Of a stretch of DNA of 11,902 nucleotides, positions 1 through 7,284 are shown piece by piece (the stretch's first letter is position 1; every line of letters begins with the position of its first letter). Source of the stretch: DATKCA01 sp035544675 (lineage in GTDB: Bacteria; Acidobacteriota; Thermoanaerobaculia; Gp7-AA8). The notes under the pieces are model-generated. The model did not search any database and was not told the origin of the DNA. It saw only the letters and a program-made list of their open reading frames with translations. The stretch spans positions 1 through 11,902 of the forward strand of contig DATKCA010000140.1 in assembly GCA_035544675.1 (NCBI GenBank), in the 5' to 3' direction. Both the position numbers and the translations under genes were made by a program.

Positions 1-1236
1 CTGCCCAATCTGCAGGGCACGCCGGTCCCGCTCATCACCGCCCTGCGGGCCTGGCGGACGGCGGGCGGCATGACCAGCTTCGACGCCGGCCGGGGCTGCC
101 CCTTCCAGTGCTCGTTCTGCACGATCATCAACGTGCAGGGACGCAAGTCGCGCGGGCGGTCGGCGGACGACGTGGAGAAGATCGTGCGCGTGAACCTCGC
201 CCAGGGCCTGCACACGTTCTTCATCACCGACGACAACTTCGCGCGCAACCGCGACTGGGAGCCGATCCTCGACCGCCTCATCCACATTCGGGAGACCGAG
301 AACCTCCGCTTCCACCTCATCCTGCAGGTCGACACGCTCTGCCACACGATCCCGGACTTCATCACCAAGTGCGCGCGTGCCGGCGTGCGCCGCGTATTCA
401 TCGGCCTGGAGAACATCAACCCCGACAGCCTGGTCGGAGCGAAGAAGCGCCAGAACAAGATCACCGAGTACCGCAAGATGCTCCTGGCCTGGAAGCACGC
501 CGGCGTCATCACCTACGCCGGCTACATCCTCGGATTTCCGGACGACACGGTCGACTCCATCCGCCGCGACATCGAGATCATCAAGAAGGAGCTGCCCGTC
601 GACCTGCTGGAGTTCTTCTTCCTCACCCCCCTGCCGGGATCGGAGGATCATCAGAAGCTGGCCAGGGCCGGGGCGCCGCTGGATCGGGACATGAACAGGT
701 ACGACCTCAACCACGCCTGCACGACACATCCACGCATGTCGCAGAGCGAGTGGGAACGCGCCTACCGCGTGGCGTGGGAGACGTACTACACGATGGATCA
801 CATCGAGACGGTGCTGCGGCGGCTGGGGGCCATCCCGGCCATCTCCGCGAGCAATGCCGTGCTGCTGATCTCCTGGTTCAAGGGATCGATCGACTACGAG
901 CACGTGCACCCGCTGGAGGGCGGCGCGTTCCGCTTCAAGTTCCGCCGAGACCGCCGTCCCGGGTTCCCGGTCGTGCCGGCCTGGAAGTTCTATCCCGCCT
1001 ACGTCGCCGAGACCGCCGCGAAGCTCGTTCAGTGGGCGAAGCTGCTGCTGAAGATCCGGCGTCTCTACGCGCGCATCAAGCGCAGTCCGGCGCGGCGCAG
1101 CTACACCGACCTGGCCCTGACGCCGGTGACCGACGACGAGATGGACACACTGGAGTTGTTCCACACGCCGGAAGCGGAGACGTATTTCGATCGCCAGCGC
1201 CGCCGAGCCGCGGCCGCGCACTCCCGTGATGCGTGA
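1..1236 (+). CDS. Radical SAM protein, B12-binding type (5' end missing)
   Basis: The reading frame is open from the first base, so the gene starts upstream; the first internal ATG is at 70 but coding clearly extends before it. The radical SAM cluster motif GCPFQCSFC lies at window residues 32-40 (Cys33, Cys37, Cys40) and would hold the 4Fe-4S cluster that cleaves S-adenosylmethionine. Later, FIGLENINPDSL and YILGFPDDT match conserved barrel segments of this family. The stretch before the cysteines resembles the linker that follows an N-terminal cobalamin-binding domain in B12-dependent radical SAM proteins, so such a domain probably sits outside the window (inference). The C-terminal ~170 residues are basic and not assignable. 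The substrate cannot be told; relatives act in methyl transfer or ring rearrangement. The stop overlaps the next gene by 11 bases, which suggests translational coupling. Confidence 0.88.
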   Translation: MPNLQGTPVPLITALRAWRTAGGMTSFDAGRGCPFQCSFCTIINVQGRKSRGRSADDVEKIVRVNLAQGLHTFFITDDNFARNRDWEPILDRLIHIRETENLRFHLILQVDTLCHTIPDFITKCARAGVRRVFIGLENINPDSLVGAKKRQNKITEYRKMLLAWKHAGVITYAGYILGFPDDTVDSIRRDIEIIKKELPVDLLEFFFLTPLPGSEDHQKLARAGAPLDRDMNRYDLNHACTTHPRMSQSEWERAYRVAWETYYTMDHIETVLRRLGAIPAISASNAVLLISWFKGSIDYEHVHPLEGGAFRFKFRRDRRPGFPVVPAWKFYPAYVAETAAKLVQWAKLLLKIRRLYARIKRSPARRSYTDLALTPVTDDEMDTLELFHTPEAETYFDRQRRRAAAAHSRDA

Positions 1237-2056
1237 TGGCCCGTCATTCATCTACGGCACGGCGTGGAAAGAGGACGCCACCGAGCGGCTGACTCGCCTC
1301 GCGCTCGAAGCCGGCTTTCGCGCCATCGACACGGCCAATCAGCGCCGCCACTACTTCGAAGCCGGCGCAGGCGCGGCCGTCGCCGGCGCCATCGCCGACG
1401 GGCTGATCACCCGCGACCAGATCTTCCTGCAGACCAAGTTCACGTATCTCGACTCGCAGGATCACAGGCTCCCCTACGACCCGGACGCGGACGCCGCGAC
1501 TCAGGTGCGGCAGTCCCTGGCCAGCTCGCTCGAGCACCTGCGCGTCGAGCACATCGACTCGTACGTCCTGCACGGTCCTTCTCAGCGCCACGGTCTCGGC
1601 GCCGTCGACCTGGAGGTGTGGCAGGCCATGGAAGAGCAGCACGACGCCGGGACTGTGCGGCACCTCGGCATCAGCAACGCCGGACTCGATCAGCTCCAGG
1701 AGCTGTGCGAGCGCGCACGCGTGCGGCCGGCATTCGTGCAGAACCGCTGCTATGCCCGTCTGGGGTGGGACCGCGCCGTTCGCTCGTTCTGCAGCGGGAA
1801 CGGAATCGTCTACCAGGGGTTCTCGCTGCTCACCGCGAATGTCCGGGAGCTTCAGCATCCGCAGTTCCGCGGCCTGGTGGCACGAACAGGGCGGACGCCC
1901 GCGCAGCTCGTCTTCCGTTTCGCGCTTCAGGCGGGAATGAGTCCCCTGACCGGAACCACCGATCCCGATCACATGCGCGAAGACCAGGGAGCGCTGAGCT
2001 TCGAGCTGGCGGACGAGGACATCCGCGTCATCGAATCGATCGGGGTAAGACGCTAG
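1226..2056 (+). CDS. Aldo/keto reductase
   Basis: A 276-residue protein of the aldo/keto reductase superfamily, which reduces aldehydes or ketones with NAD(P)H in the cytosol. The catalytic tetrad can be placed: Asp35 in GFRAIDTA, Tyr43 in RRHYFEAG, Lys71 in FLQTKF and His116 in YVLHGP. ISNAGLDQL follows, as expected for the cofactor side of the TIM barrel, and GTTDPDHM near residue 245 fits the usual C-terminal phosphate-binding segment. The length is slightly short for the family (about 280-320). The start is GTG at 1226 or ATG at 1229; both overlap the radical SAM stop and neither has a clear Shine-Dalgarno sequence, which suggests coupled translation. Its substrate is unknown; co-transcription with a radical SAM enzyme suggests a shared small-molecule pathway (inference). 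Confidence 0.9.
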   Translation: MMRDGPSFIYGTAWKEDATERLTRLALEAGFRAIDTANQRRHYFEAGAGAAVAGAIADGLITRDQIFLQTKFTYLDSQDHRLPYDPDADAATQVRQSLASSLEHLRVEHIDSYVLHGPSQRHGLGAVDLEVWQAMEEQHDAGTVRHLGISNAGLDQLQELCERARVRPAFVQNRCYARLGWDRAVRSFCSGNGIVYQGFSLLTANVRELQHPQFRGLVARTGRTPAQLVFRFALQAGMSPLTGTTDPDHMREDQGALSFELADEDIRVIESIGVRR

Positions 2057-2066
2057 TGTGGTGAAC

Positions 2067-2486
2067 CTAGGACATCTCGGGCGGATACGTTCCGCGCGGC
2101 CGCGCCGGCAGGCCGTGCCAGCGCAGATAGACCTCGACATCCATCTCGCTGATCGTCTTCACCGTGCGCATGTTCTTCAGCTCGCGCGTGCTCAGGTAGC
2201 CCGAGCCGTCACGGCGGATGTAGAGCAGCTCGCCCTCGAAGTTTTCCGGAACGGTGGCCACGAGCAGAAGGAATCGATCGAGGTCGATTCCGCCGTCGAT
2301 GACGACGCGCACACTCTCGCCCCTGGCAGATGTGCCGGGATTGCGCAGCATGTTCTCGAGGACTTCGATGTCGCGCAGGACCGTGTAGCGGCCGGTGCCC
2401 CCTGCCTTCGTCCAGCGCGCCATCTCGCTCTTTGCGGCTGAGACCAGCGTCACCGAATCGGGGCGGCTGCGATCGACGAGCGGCAC
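2067..2486 (-). CDS. Conserved-looking hypothetical protein
   Basis: I do not recognise this soluble protein of about 139 residues. It has no signal peptide, membrane span or cysteine motif from the chosen start. The middle (TVLRDIEVLENML) looks helical; the region after it alternates hydrophobic residues in a beta-rich pattern (VRVVIDGGIDLDRFLLLVA), and the C-terminus is proline-rich. The codons have strong G/C third positions, which supports real coding on the minus strand. The start is uncertain: the frame is open to a GTG at 2543 (158 residues) and has another GTG at 2534 with AAAGG upstream. The codons between 2543 and 2487 end often in A or T, unlike the rest, so I prefer the GTG at 2486, which has GAGAG seven bases upstream. 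It converges on the aldo/keto reductase with only 10 bases between stops. Confidence 0.6.
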   Translation of the reverse strand: MPLVDRSRPDSVTLVSAAKSEMARWTKAGGTGRYTVLRDIEVLENMLRNPGTSARGESVRVVIDGGIDLDRFLLLVATVPENFEGELLYIRRDGSGYLSTRELKNMRTVKTISEMDVEVYLRWHGLPARPRGTYPPEMS

Positions 2487-2563
2487 AGGGTAACTCTCTC
2501 TGCTGTTTCCTGAATGAAGTGTGCTGCACGTCACGTTCCGCACCTTTCTTGCAGGCGGGAGAC

Positions 2564-2639
2564 GTGCCTGATCTCAACGGAAAGGTCGCCATCGTCGCCG
2601 GTGCAGCCAGCGGGATCTCCCTCTGAGACAGCTATCCTT
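2564..2639 (+). pseudogene. Remnant of a short-chain dehydrogenase N-terminus
   Basis: A GTG at 2564, preceded by GGGAG, opens a frame reading DLNGKVAIVAGAASGIS and stopping at TGA 2624-2626. This is the canonical first beta strand and nucleotide-binding loop of the short-chain dehydrogenase/reductase family (usually DLxGKVAIVTGAASGIG). Shifting by one base just before the stop continues as ETAIL, matching the residues that normally follow (GIGL-ETA). The rest of a roughly 250-residue enzyme is absent: the phospholipase starts at 2640. I read it as a decayed gene start left after a deletion or rearrangement. It could still be translated as a 20-residue leader ending 13 bases before the phospholipase start. 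Confidence 0.6.
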
Positions 2640-3851
2640 ATGGCGATGCCACATGTTCCCGACTCCTTCGCTCTAGTCCTCACCGGCGGCGGGGCTCGCG
2701 CGGCGTATCAGGTCGGCGTGCTCCGCTGCCTGGCCCGGCATCTTCCGGCGGCGCGGCTCGACATCATCACCGGCGTCTCCGCCGGCGCCATCAATGCCGC
2801 CTTCCTGGCTTCGCGGAACGCGCCACTTCCCGACGTCGTGGCGGAGTTGTCCGGCGTGTGGGCAAACCTGCAGCTGAAGGATGTCATCCGCATCGAGTCG
2901 AAGGCGTTGGCCCGGAATGTTTTCGGCTGGGGCACGAGACTCGTTTCGGGCGGCAGCCCGGCGGCGCCGCGCGTCCGCGGCCTGGTCGACACGACGCCGC
3001 TTCGAGAACTGCTTCAGCGGCTCTTCTCGACGGACGGAGAAGGAGAGATTCCAGGCATCGCCGCGAACATCGCCCGGTTCGACCCGCGGGCGGTCTCCGT
3101 GACGGCGCTCGACTACACGACCGGGCGCACCGTGACATGGGTGAGCGGCCGCGACGTCGACATGTGGGAGCGCCCGTTGCGCCTGAGCGTCCTGGCGCCG
3201 CTCACGATCGATCACATCCTGGCCTCTTCGGCGTTGCCGATCATGTTTCCCGCCGTGCGTCTGGGAAAGCACTGGTTCGGAGACGGCGGCATCCGAATGA
3301 CCGCGCCGCTCTCGCCGGCTCTCCATCTCGGCGCAACGAGGATGCTGGCGGTCTCCACGCATTACGCCAAGTCGGTGTCCGAGGCCGACCAGCCGCAGAT
3401 CGCCGGATATCCGCCGCCCGCGCAGATCCTCGGACAGTTGATGGATGCGATCTTCCTCGACGCGATGGACGAGGACGCGCTGCGCCTGGAGCGCTCGAAC
3501 GAGTTTCTCCGCGACCTGCCGCATGAGCTGCGCCGCGGCTATCGCGTGATCGACTTCACTCTCATCCGCCCGTCGCAGGACCTCGGCAAGCTCGCGGCTG
3601 AGTACGAGCCGCAGCTCCCCCGTCCCTTCCGCTTCCTTACCCGAAGCCTTGGGACGCGCGAGACGTCGAACGCCGACTTCATGAGTTTATTCATGTTCGT
3701 GCCTGAATACCTGCAGCGCCTGATGGAGATCGGCGAGGCGGATGCCGAGGCGAAGATCGAGGCGATCAAGGGCGTGGCCAGCGCGGCCGCCGGGAGCCAT
3801 CGTCCGGCGGCGAAAACCGGCGTGCTACCCTCCCGCGCGAATGACCCTTGA
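2640..3851 (+). CDS. Patatin-like phospholipase
   Basis: A 403-residue patatin family lipid acyl hydrolase. The glycine-rich oxyanion loop LTGGGARAAYQVG is at residues 14-26, the nucleophile elbow GVSAG places the catalytic Ser at 47, and the DGG motif gives the catalytic Asp at 215 (FGDGGIRMTAPL). All three signatures of the Ser-Asp dyad are intact, so the enzyme should be active on phospholipid or other acyl esters. There is no signal peptide; a cytosolic or peripheral membrane location is likely. The C-terminal ~170 residues lie outside the core and end in a low-complexity tail rich in Ala. The open frame extends upstream to 2514, but that part overlaps the dehydrogenase remnant in another frame, so I start at ATG 2640 (ATG 2646 is also possible). 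It overlaps the antiporter gene by 11 bases. Confidence 0.9.
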   Translation: MAMPHVPDSFALVLTGGGARAAYQVGVLRCLARHLPAARLDIITGVSAGAINAAFLASRNAPLPDVVAELSGVWANLQLKDVIRIESKALARNVFGWGTRLVSGGSPAAPRVRGLVDTTPLRELLQRLFSTDGEGEIPGIAANIARFDPRAVSVTALDYTTGRTVTWVSGRDVDMWERPLRLSVLAPLTIDHILASSALPIMFPAVRLGKHWFGDGGIRMTAPLSPALHLGATRMLAVSTHYAKSVSEADQPQIAGYPPPAQILGQLMDAIFLDAMDEDALRLERSNEFLRDLPHELRRGYRVIDFTLIRPSQDLGKLAAEYEPQLPRPFRFLTRSLGTRETSNADFMSLFMFVPEYLQRLMEIGEADAEAKIEAIKGVASAAAGSHRPAAKTGVLPSRANDP

Positions 3852-5316
3852 ACAGGTCCTGGCAGGGATCGCCATCCTGCTTTTCATCAGCGTGTTCGCG
3901 AGCAAGGCCTCCGGCCGGCTCGGCGTGCCCGCGCTCATCCTCTTCCTGGGTCTGGGCATCCTGGCGGGATCGGAGGGTCTGGGGGGCATCTACTTCGACG
4001 ACGCCGGACTGGCGCAGCGGCTCGGCGTGGTCGCGCTCATCTTCATCCTCTTCGCCGGCGGGATGGAGACGGACTGGCTCTTCGTACGCTCGGTTGTGGC
4101 GAGGTCGGCGTCGCTGGCAACGCTTGGCGTGCTCCTCACTTCCCTCGTCGTGGGATGGTTCGCCCATCGCATCGCCGGTCTGTCGCTCCTCGAAGGCATG
4201 CTTCTCGGCGCCATCGTCTCGTCGACGGATGCCGCGGCCGTCTTCTCGATCCTTCGATCACGGGGCGTGAGGCTGCGCCGCGACGTCGCGGCCACCCTCG
4301 AGCTGGAGTCGGGCAGCAACGACCCGATGGCCGTCTTCCTGACCACCGCGATTCTGCAGCTGATGCAGACACCGGCGCAGCCGCTCCTCAATGCGGCGAT
4401 CGACTTCGTGCGCCAGATGACGTTCGGAGCCGCCGTCGGACTCCTCTTCGGATGGATCGCCGTGCGGATGCTGAACCGCTCCAGGCTGGAGTACCAGGGC
4501 CTCTACCCCGTGATGACGGTCGCCCTGGTCCTCTTCACGTACGCGGCCACCGCCCTCATCGGCGGCAATGGCTTTCTGGCCGTCTACCTCCTCGGGATCA
4601 GCATGGCCAGGACCAACTTCGTTCAGCGCCGGACTCTGACGAAGTTTCACGACGGCATCGCCTGGCTGATGCAGATCGCGATGTTCATCACGCTCGGACT
4701 GCTGGTGTTCCCCTCGCAGCTTCCACCTGTGGCCGGAGTGAGCCTGGTCATGGCGGTCGTGCTGATGTTCGTGGCGCGGCCGGTGGCCGTCTTCATCTCC
4801 ACGGCGGCGGCGCGGATGACCCTGAGGGAGCGGCTGCTGGTCTCGTGGGTCGGTCTGCGCGGTGCCGTGCCGATCATCCTGGCGACATTTCCGCTCGTGG
4901 CCGGGATCCCCGCCGCCGGAGCCATCTTCAACATCGTCTTCTTCATCGTCTTCGCCTCGGTGATCCTGCAGGGGACGACGATCGCGATGGTGGCGCGGTG
5001 GCTCGGGCTCGACACGGCCGTCGTCGAGGATTACTCACCTGCGGTGGCACATCTGGCCGGCAGAGGGGAGAGCGCGATGATCACGCTGGAGGTGCCGAAA
5101 GGCTCTCGCGCGGCCGGAAAGCGTGTCGTCGAGCTGGGATGGCCGCGCCAGGCGCTGATCCTGGTCATCTATCGCGGCAACGAGTTCTTTGTTCCGAACG
5201 GCGCGACGATGCTCGCCGGTGGCGACCGGCTCATCGTGCTGACGTCGACGGGCTCGGTGGACCAGCTCCGCTCCACGCTCGAGCCACAAGCGCGAGCGAA
5301 CATCAATGATGCGTGA
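3841..5316 (+). CDS. CPA1-family cation/proton antiporter with RCK_C (TrkA-C) domain
   Basis: A 491-residue inner membrane antiporter of the NhaP2/CvrA-like type, exchanging K+ or Na+ for protons. The first ~390 residues are a run of about 12-13 hydrophobic segments. They include SSTDAAAVF and, at residues 158-162, GSNDP with Asn160-Asp161, the ion-binding pair expected in CPA1 exchangers. Residues ~410-488 form a soluble RCK_C domain (from MITLEVPKGS to the end), which in relatives senses nucleotides or ions and gates transport. The frame is open from 3742, but homologues begin near MTLEQVLAG, so I start at ATG 3841, inside the phospholipase stop region; no good ribosome site is seen, consistent with coupled translation. 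A K+/H+ role is favoured by the RCK_C domain (inference). Confidence 0.9.
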   Translation: MTLEQVLAGIAILLFISVFASKASGRLGVPALILFLGLGILAGSEGLGGIYFDDAGLAQRLGVVALIFILFAGGMETDWLFVRSVVARSASLATLGVLLTSLVVGWFAHRIAGLSLLEGMLLGAIVSSTDAAAVFSILRSRGVRLRRDVAATLELESGSNDPMAVFLTTAILQLMQTPAQPLLNAAIDFVRQMTFGAAVGLLFGWIAVRMLNRSRLEYQGLYPVMTVALVLFTYAATALIGGNGFLAVYLLGISMARTNFVQRRTLTKFHDGIAWLMQIAMFITLGLLVFPSQLPPVAGVSLVMAVVLMFVARPVAVFISTAAARMTLRERLLVSWVGLRGAVPIILATFPLVAGIPAAGAIFNIVFFIVFASVILQGTTIAMVARWLGLDTAVVEDYSPAVAHLAGRGESAMITLEVPKGSRAAGKRVVELGWPRQALILVIYRGNEFFVPNGATMLAGGDRLIVLTSTGSVDQLRSTLEPQARANINDA

Positions 5317-5427
5317 CGGGGCAGTCACCGGGGACGTGGGCTGTTGGGGATTTCGGGAGCGGCGATGGTGTTTCCTCCTGAACCATTCATCGTCTGTGCC
5401 TTGGTGCCGTCCGCCGCATGCGCAGGC

Positions 5428-6093
5428 TCAAGTTGGATTTCCAGACCTGACTCCAATATCCAACATGACGCGGGAGACGACGCGGTCGCAGCGCTCGTTG
5501 CCGAACGGGAAGATCGAGCCGAGGGTCACCCCGGCGCGCTGGTAGAGGTTCTCGCGCAGCATGGCGCGCGCCCGGTGCAGGCGGGTCTTCACCAGATCCT
5601 CGGAGATGTCGAGGCATTCCGCGGTTTCGGCGGTGCTGAGGCCTTCGACGTCGCGGAGCATGAACGCGGTGCGGAATGCATCCGGCAGGCCGGCGATCTC
5701 GTGCTCCATGACTTCGCGAAGCTCGGATGTGGCGGCCTGCTGTTCAGGATTTGCTGCTTTCGTATCGACCATATTGATCGTCACTTCGTCTTGGCCGAAG
5801 CGTTTCCTTCTCTTTGCGAGAGCCTCGTTGACAGCGATGCGGGTCAGCCACGTCGAGAACTGCGCGCCGCCGGCGAACTGATGGAGATGCTGATACGCGT
5901 TCAGATACGCCTGCTGCATCACATCCTCGAGGTCATCATCCGTGCGCAGCACCGCGCGGACCGCTCTGTAGATTCTCTGGTTGTGGCGGCGCATCAGGAT
6001 CTCGAACAACGCCGCGTCGCCGCCAAGAATGCGGCTGACGACTTCACCATCCGAGAGTTGATCGCCCAGCAGTGCTGCGGTTGCGATTGTCAT
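5428..6093 (-). CDS. RNA polymerase ECF-type sigma-70 factor
   Basis: A 221-residue extracytoplasmic-function-like sigma factor. Region 2 spans residues ~29-96 (DDDLEDVMQQAYLNAYQHL, then FSTWLTRIAVNEAL), which binds core polymerase and the -10 element. Region 4 spans ~136-183 (GLSTAETAECLDISEDLVKT), the helix-turn-helix for the -35 element. After region 4 there is an unusual tail of about 38 residues with ERCDRVVSRVM, more than the minimal ECF architecture. The start is ATG 6093, preceded by GAGGTG. No anti-sigma gene follows: the next gene downstream is the converging antiporter, 111 bases away, and that gap holds no clear gene or strong terminator. The divergent neighbour doxX may be a target (inference). 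Confidence 0.93.
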   Translation of the reverse strand: MTIATAALLGDQLSDGEVVSRILGGDAALFEILMRRHNQRIYRAVRAVLRTDDDLEDVMQQAYLNAYQHLHQFAGGAQFSTWLTRIAVNEALAKRRKRFGQDEVTINMVDTKAANPEQQAATSELREVMEHEIAGLPDAFRTAFMLRDVEGLSTAETAECLDISEDLVKTRLHRARAMLRENLYQRAGVTLGSIFPFGNERCDRVVSRVMLDIGVRSGNPT

Positions 6094-6124
6094 GTCACCT
6101 CATTAGAGAACGATTCGCGGAAAA

Positions 6125-6139
6125 GGTGACAGTGTCACC
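6125..6139. promoter_or_regulatory. Perfect 15-base palindrome between sigma and doxX genes
   Basis: GGTGACAGTGTCACC is a 7+7 inverted repeat around one base, lying in the 89-base gap between the divergent starts at 6093 and 6183. A third copy of the half-site TGTCACC lies at 6093-6099, exactly 40 bases (about four helical turns) from the copy at 6133-6139, though it coincides with the start and ribosome site of the sigma gene. The placement suits a dimeric regulator controlling one or both genes. A hairpin-forming leader is the alternative. Confidence 0.45.
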
Positions 6140-6168
6140 AAACGCCCGGAAGGCGACTCCAATCGTGC

Positions 6169-6174
6169 AGGAGG
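6169..6174 (+). promoter_or_regulatory. Ribosome binding site of doxX-like gene
   Basis: A complete AGGAGG lies eight bases before ATG 6183. The reading frame itself is open from 6072, so this site decides the start. It is the strongest Shine-Dalgarno sequence in the window. Confidence 0.85.
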
Positions 6175-6182
6175 AAAGAAAC

Positions 6183-6596
6183 ATGGACTCGCGACTCAAT
6201 TCCGCTTTCTGGACACTTCGAATCGCCTTTGGCCTCACGGCATTCCTGGCCGGGCTCGACAAGTTCCTGAACCTGCTGACGAACTGGGAGAAGTACGTCA
6301 GCCCGCTCGTGCTGGACATCGTCCCGATCTCCGCCGGTGTTTTGATGCGGGTGGCCGGGGTGATCGAGATGATCGCCGGCCTGGCCGTGCTGGCCGGCGT
6401 CACCCGCCTGGGCGGCTACGTGATCGCAGGCTGGCTGACGGCGATCGCGCTCACGCTGCTGACGACAGGCGCGTACACGGACGTGGCTGTCCGCGATCTG
6501 GTGATGGCGTGCGGCGCATTCGTTCTGGCGCGGCTGTCGGAGGTCCGGCAGGAGGAGTTCGGATCGCTGCGGTCGCTGCGAACCAGTGCGGTGTGA
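6183..6596 (+). CDS. DoxX-like family membrane protein
   Basis: A 137-residue, four-helix membrane protein with hydrophobic segments at about residues 7-27, 48-70, 76-98 and 102-120. The opening WTLRIAFGLTAFLAGLDKF is typical of DoxX/DoxX-like proteins (helix 1 followed by Gly-x-x-Lys-Phe). The family is small and variously linked to quinone-dependent oxidation, thiosulfate oxidation or oxidative-stress complexes; a specific role cannot be assigned here. The start at ATG 6183 is fixed by AGGAGG. It is divergent from the sigma factor and upstream of folE by 115 bases on the same strand, and so may lead a doxX-folE-oxidoreductase transcript. The C-terminal ~20 residues are charged and cytosolic. 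Confidence 0.82.
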   Translation: MDSRLNSAFWTLRIAFGLTAFLAGLDKFLNLLTNWEKYVSPLVLDIVPISAGVLMRVAGVIEMIAGLAVLAGVTRLGGYVIAGWLTAIALTLLTTGAYTDVAVRDLVMACGAFVLARLSEVRQEEFGSLRSLRTSAV

Positions 6597-6608
6597 GCGG
6601 AGCGCGTC

Positions 6609-6731
6609 ATGAGAAAGACAATCGGATTCGCAGCCGGAGTCAGGCCATCGCCGGCGCGGTGCAGCGCGCCACATCTTCTGATCTCCTACGCCGGCGCACC
6701 GGAGGGACGCGATGACGCTTCAACTCGTTGA
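6609..6731 (+). CDS. Possible small ORF or decayed gene between doxX and folE
   Basis: ATG 6609 has GGAG six bases upstream and opens a 40-residue frame starting MRKTIGFAAGV, a signal-peptide-like or membrane-anchor-like beginning, but the rest is not hydrophobic and runs 20 bases into folE. A second reading (GTG 6593 to TGA 6715) overlaps the doxX stop as GTGA and the folE start as ATGA. Joining the first frame to the second with one frameshift gives a more natural helix (QAIAGAVQRATSSDLLRRR), so a decayed small gene is possible. There is no homology I can name; it may be mere spacer. Confidence 0.18.
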   Translation: MRKTIGFAAGVRPSPARCSAPHLLISYAGAPEGRDDASTR

Positions 6732-7281
6732 CGATGTCCTGAGCGGCGAGGAAGCCGTGATCACACTCATCCGTCTGGTCGGAGAAGATCCGCAGCGGGA
6801 TGGCCTCCTGCAAACTCCGCAGCGCGTGCTGCAGGCGTTGCGGGAGATGACCGCCGGCTACGGCGAAGATCCCGCGGAGATTCTCTCCACGACGTTCGAT
6901 GAGACGAGCGACGAGCTCGTCGTCCTGCGCGGCATCGAGTTCTACTCGATCTGCGAGCATCATCTGCTTCCGTTCTACGGGGTCGCGTCGGTCGGATATC
7001 TGCCCGGCGAGGTCGTCGGCATCAGCAAACTGGCCCGCCTCGTTCACTGCTTCGCGCGCCGGCTGCAGATCCAGGAGCGCCTGACGCGCCAGATCGCCGA
7101 TGCCATCCAGCAGCATCTGAAGGCGCGCGGAACGGCCGTCGTCGTCCGCGCGCATCATCTCTGCATGGGCTGCCGCGGCGTGAAATTGCCTGGCACCGAG
7201 CTGGTCACATCGGCAATGATGGGCACTCTGCGCGATGATGCCGTGACGCGCGGCGAGTTCCTCCGCCTCAGCGGGAGTTGA
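6712..7281 (+). CDS. folE: GTP cyclohydrolase I
   Basis: A 189-residue type I GTP cyclohydrolase, converting GTP to 7,8-dihydroneopterin triphosphate, the first step to folate and other pterins. The zinc ligands are present: Cys81 and His84 in SICEHHLLPF, and Cys151 in HHLCMGCRGV. The signature VGISKLARLV is at residues 102-111 and IQERLTRQIADAI at 120-132, both near-canonical. The N-terminus lacks a long extension and the length is normal for the compact bacterial form. The enzyme is expected to form a cytosolic decamer. ATG 6712 has GGAGG about six bases upstream. The gene ends three bases before the Rieske-FAD gene in the same reading frame, so the two are surely co-transcribed. This may supply folate, or a specialised pterin linked to its neighbour (inference). 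Confidence 0.96.
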   Translation: MTLQLVDDVLSGEEAVITLIRLVGEDPQRDGLLQTPQRVLQALREMTAGYGEDPAEILSTTFDETSDELVVLRGIEFYSICEHHLLPFYGVASVGYLPGEVVGISKLARLVHCFARRLQIQERLTRQIADAIQQHLKARGTAVVVRAHHLCMGCRGVKLPGTELVTSAMMGTLRDDAVTRGEFLRLSGS

Positions 7282-7284
7282 GAG

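Noticed and set aside
1226..1236. GTGATGCGTGA here and ATGATGCGTGA at 5306-5316, both overlapping a gene's end
   Set aside because: Both simply encode the end Asp-Ala-stop. The first is the real reductase start; the frame opened by the second (5306-5545) has no protein-like composition and runs antisense into the sigma gene.
5313..5328. GTGAC / GTCAC inverted repeat at the antiporter stop
   Set aside because: Five-pair stem with a six-base loop and no T run; shares GTGAC with the doxX palindrome but is too short to mean more.
5432..5464. Inverted repeat GTTGGAT / ATCCAAC with a 19-base loop near the 3' end of the sigma gene
   Set aside because: Inside coding sequence, AT-poor stem of only seven pairs, long loop, and no T tract after it on the minus strand; not a convincing terminator.
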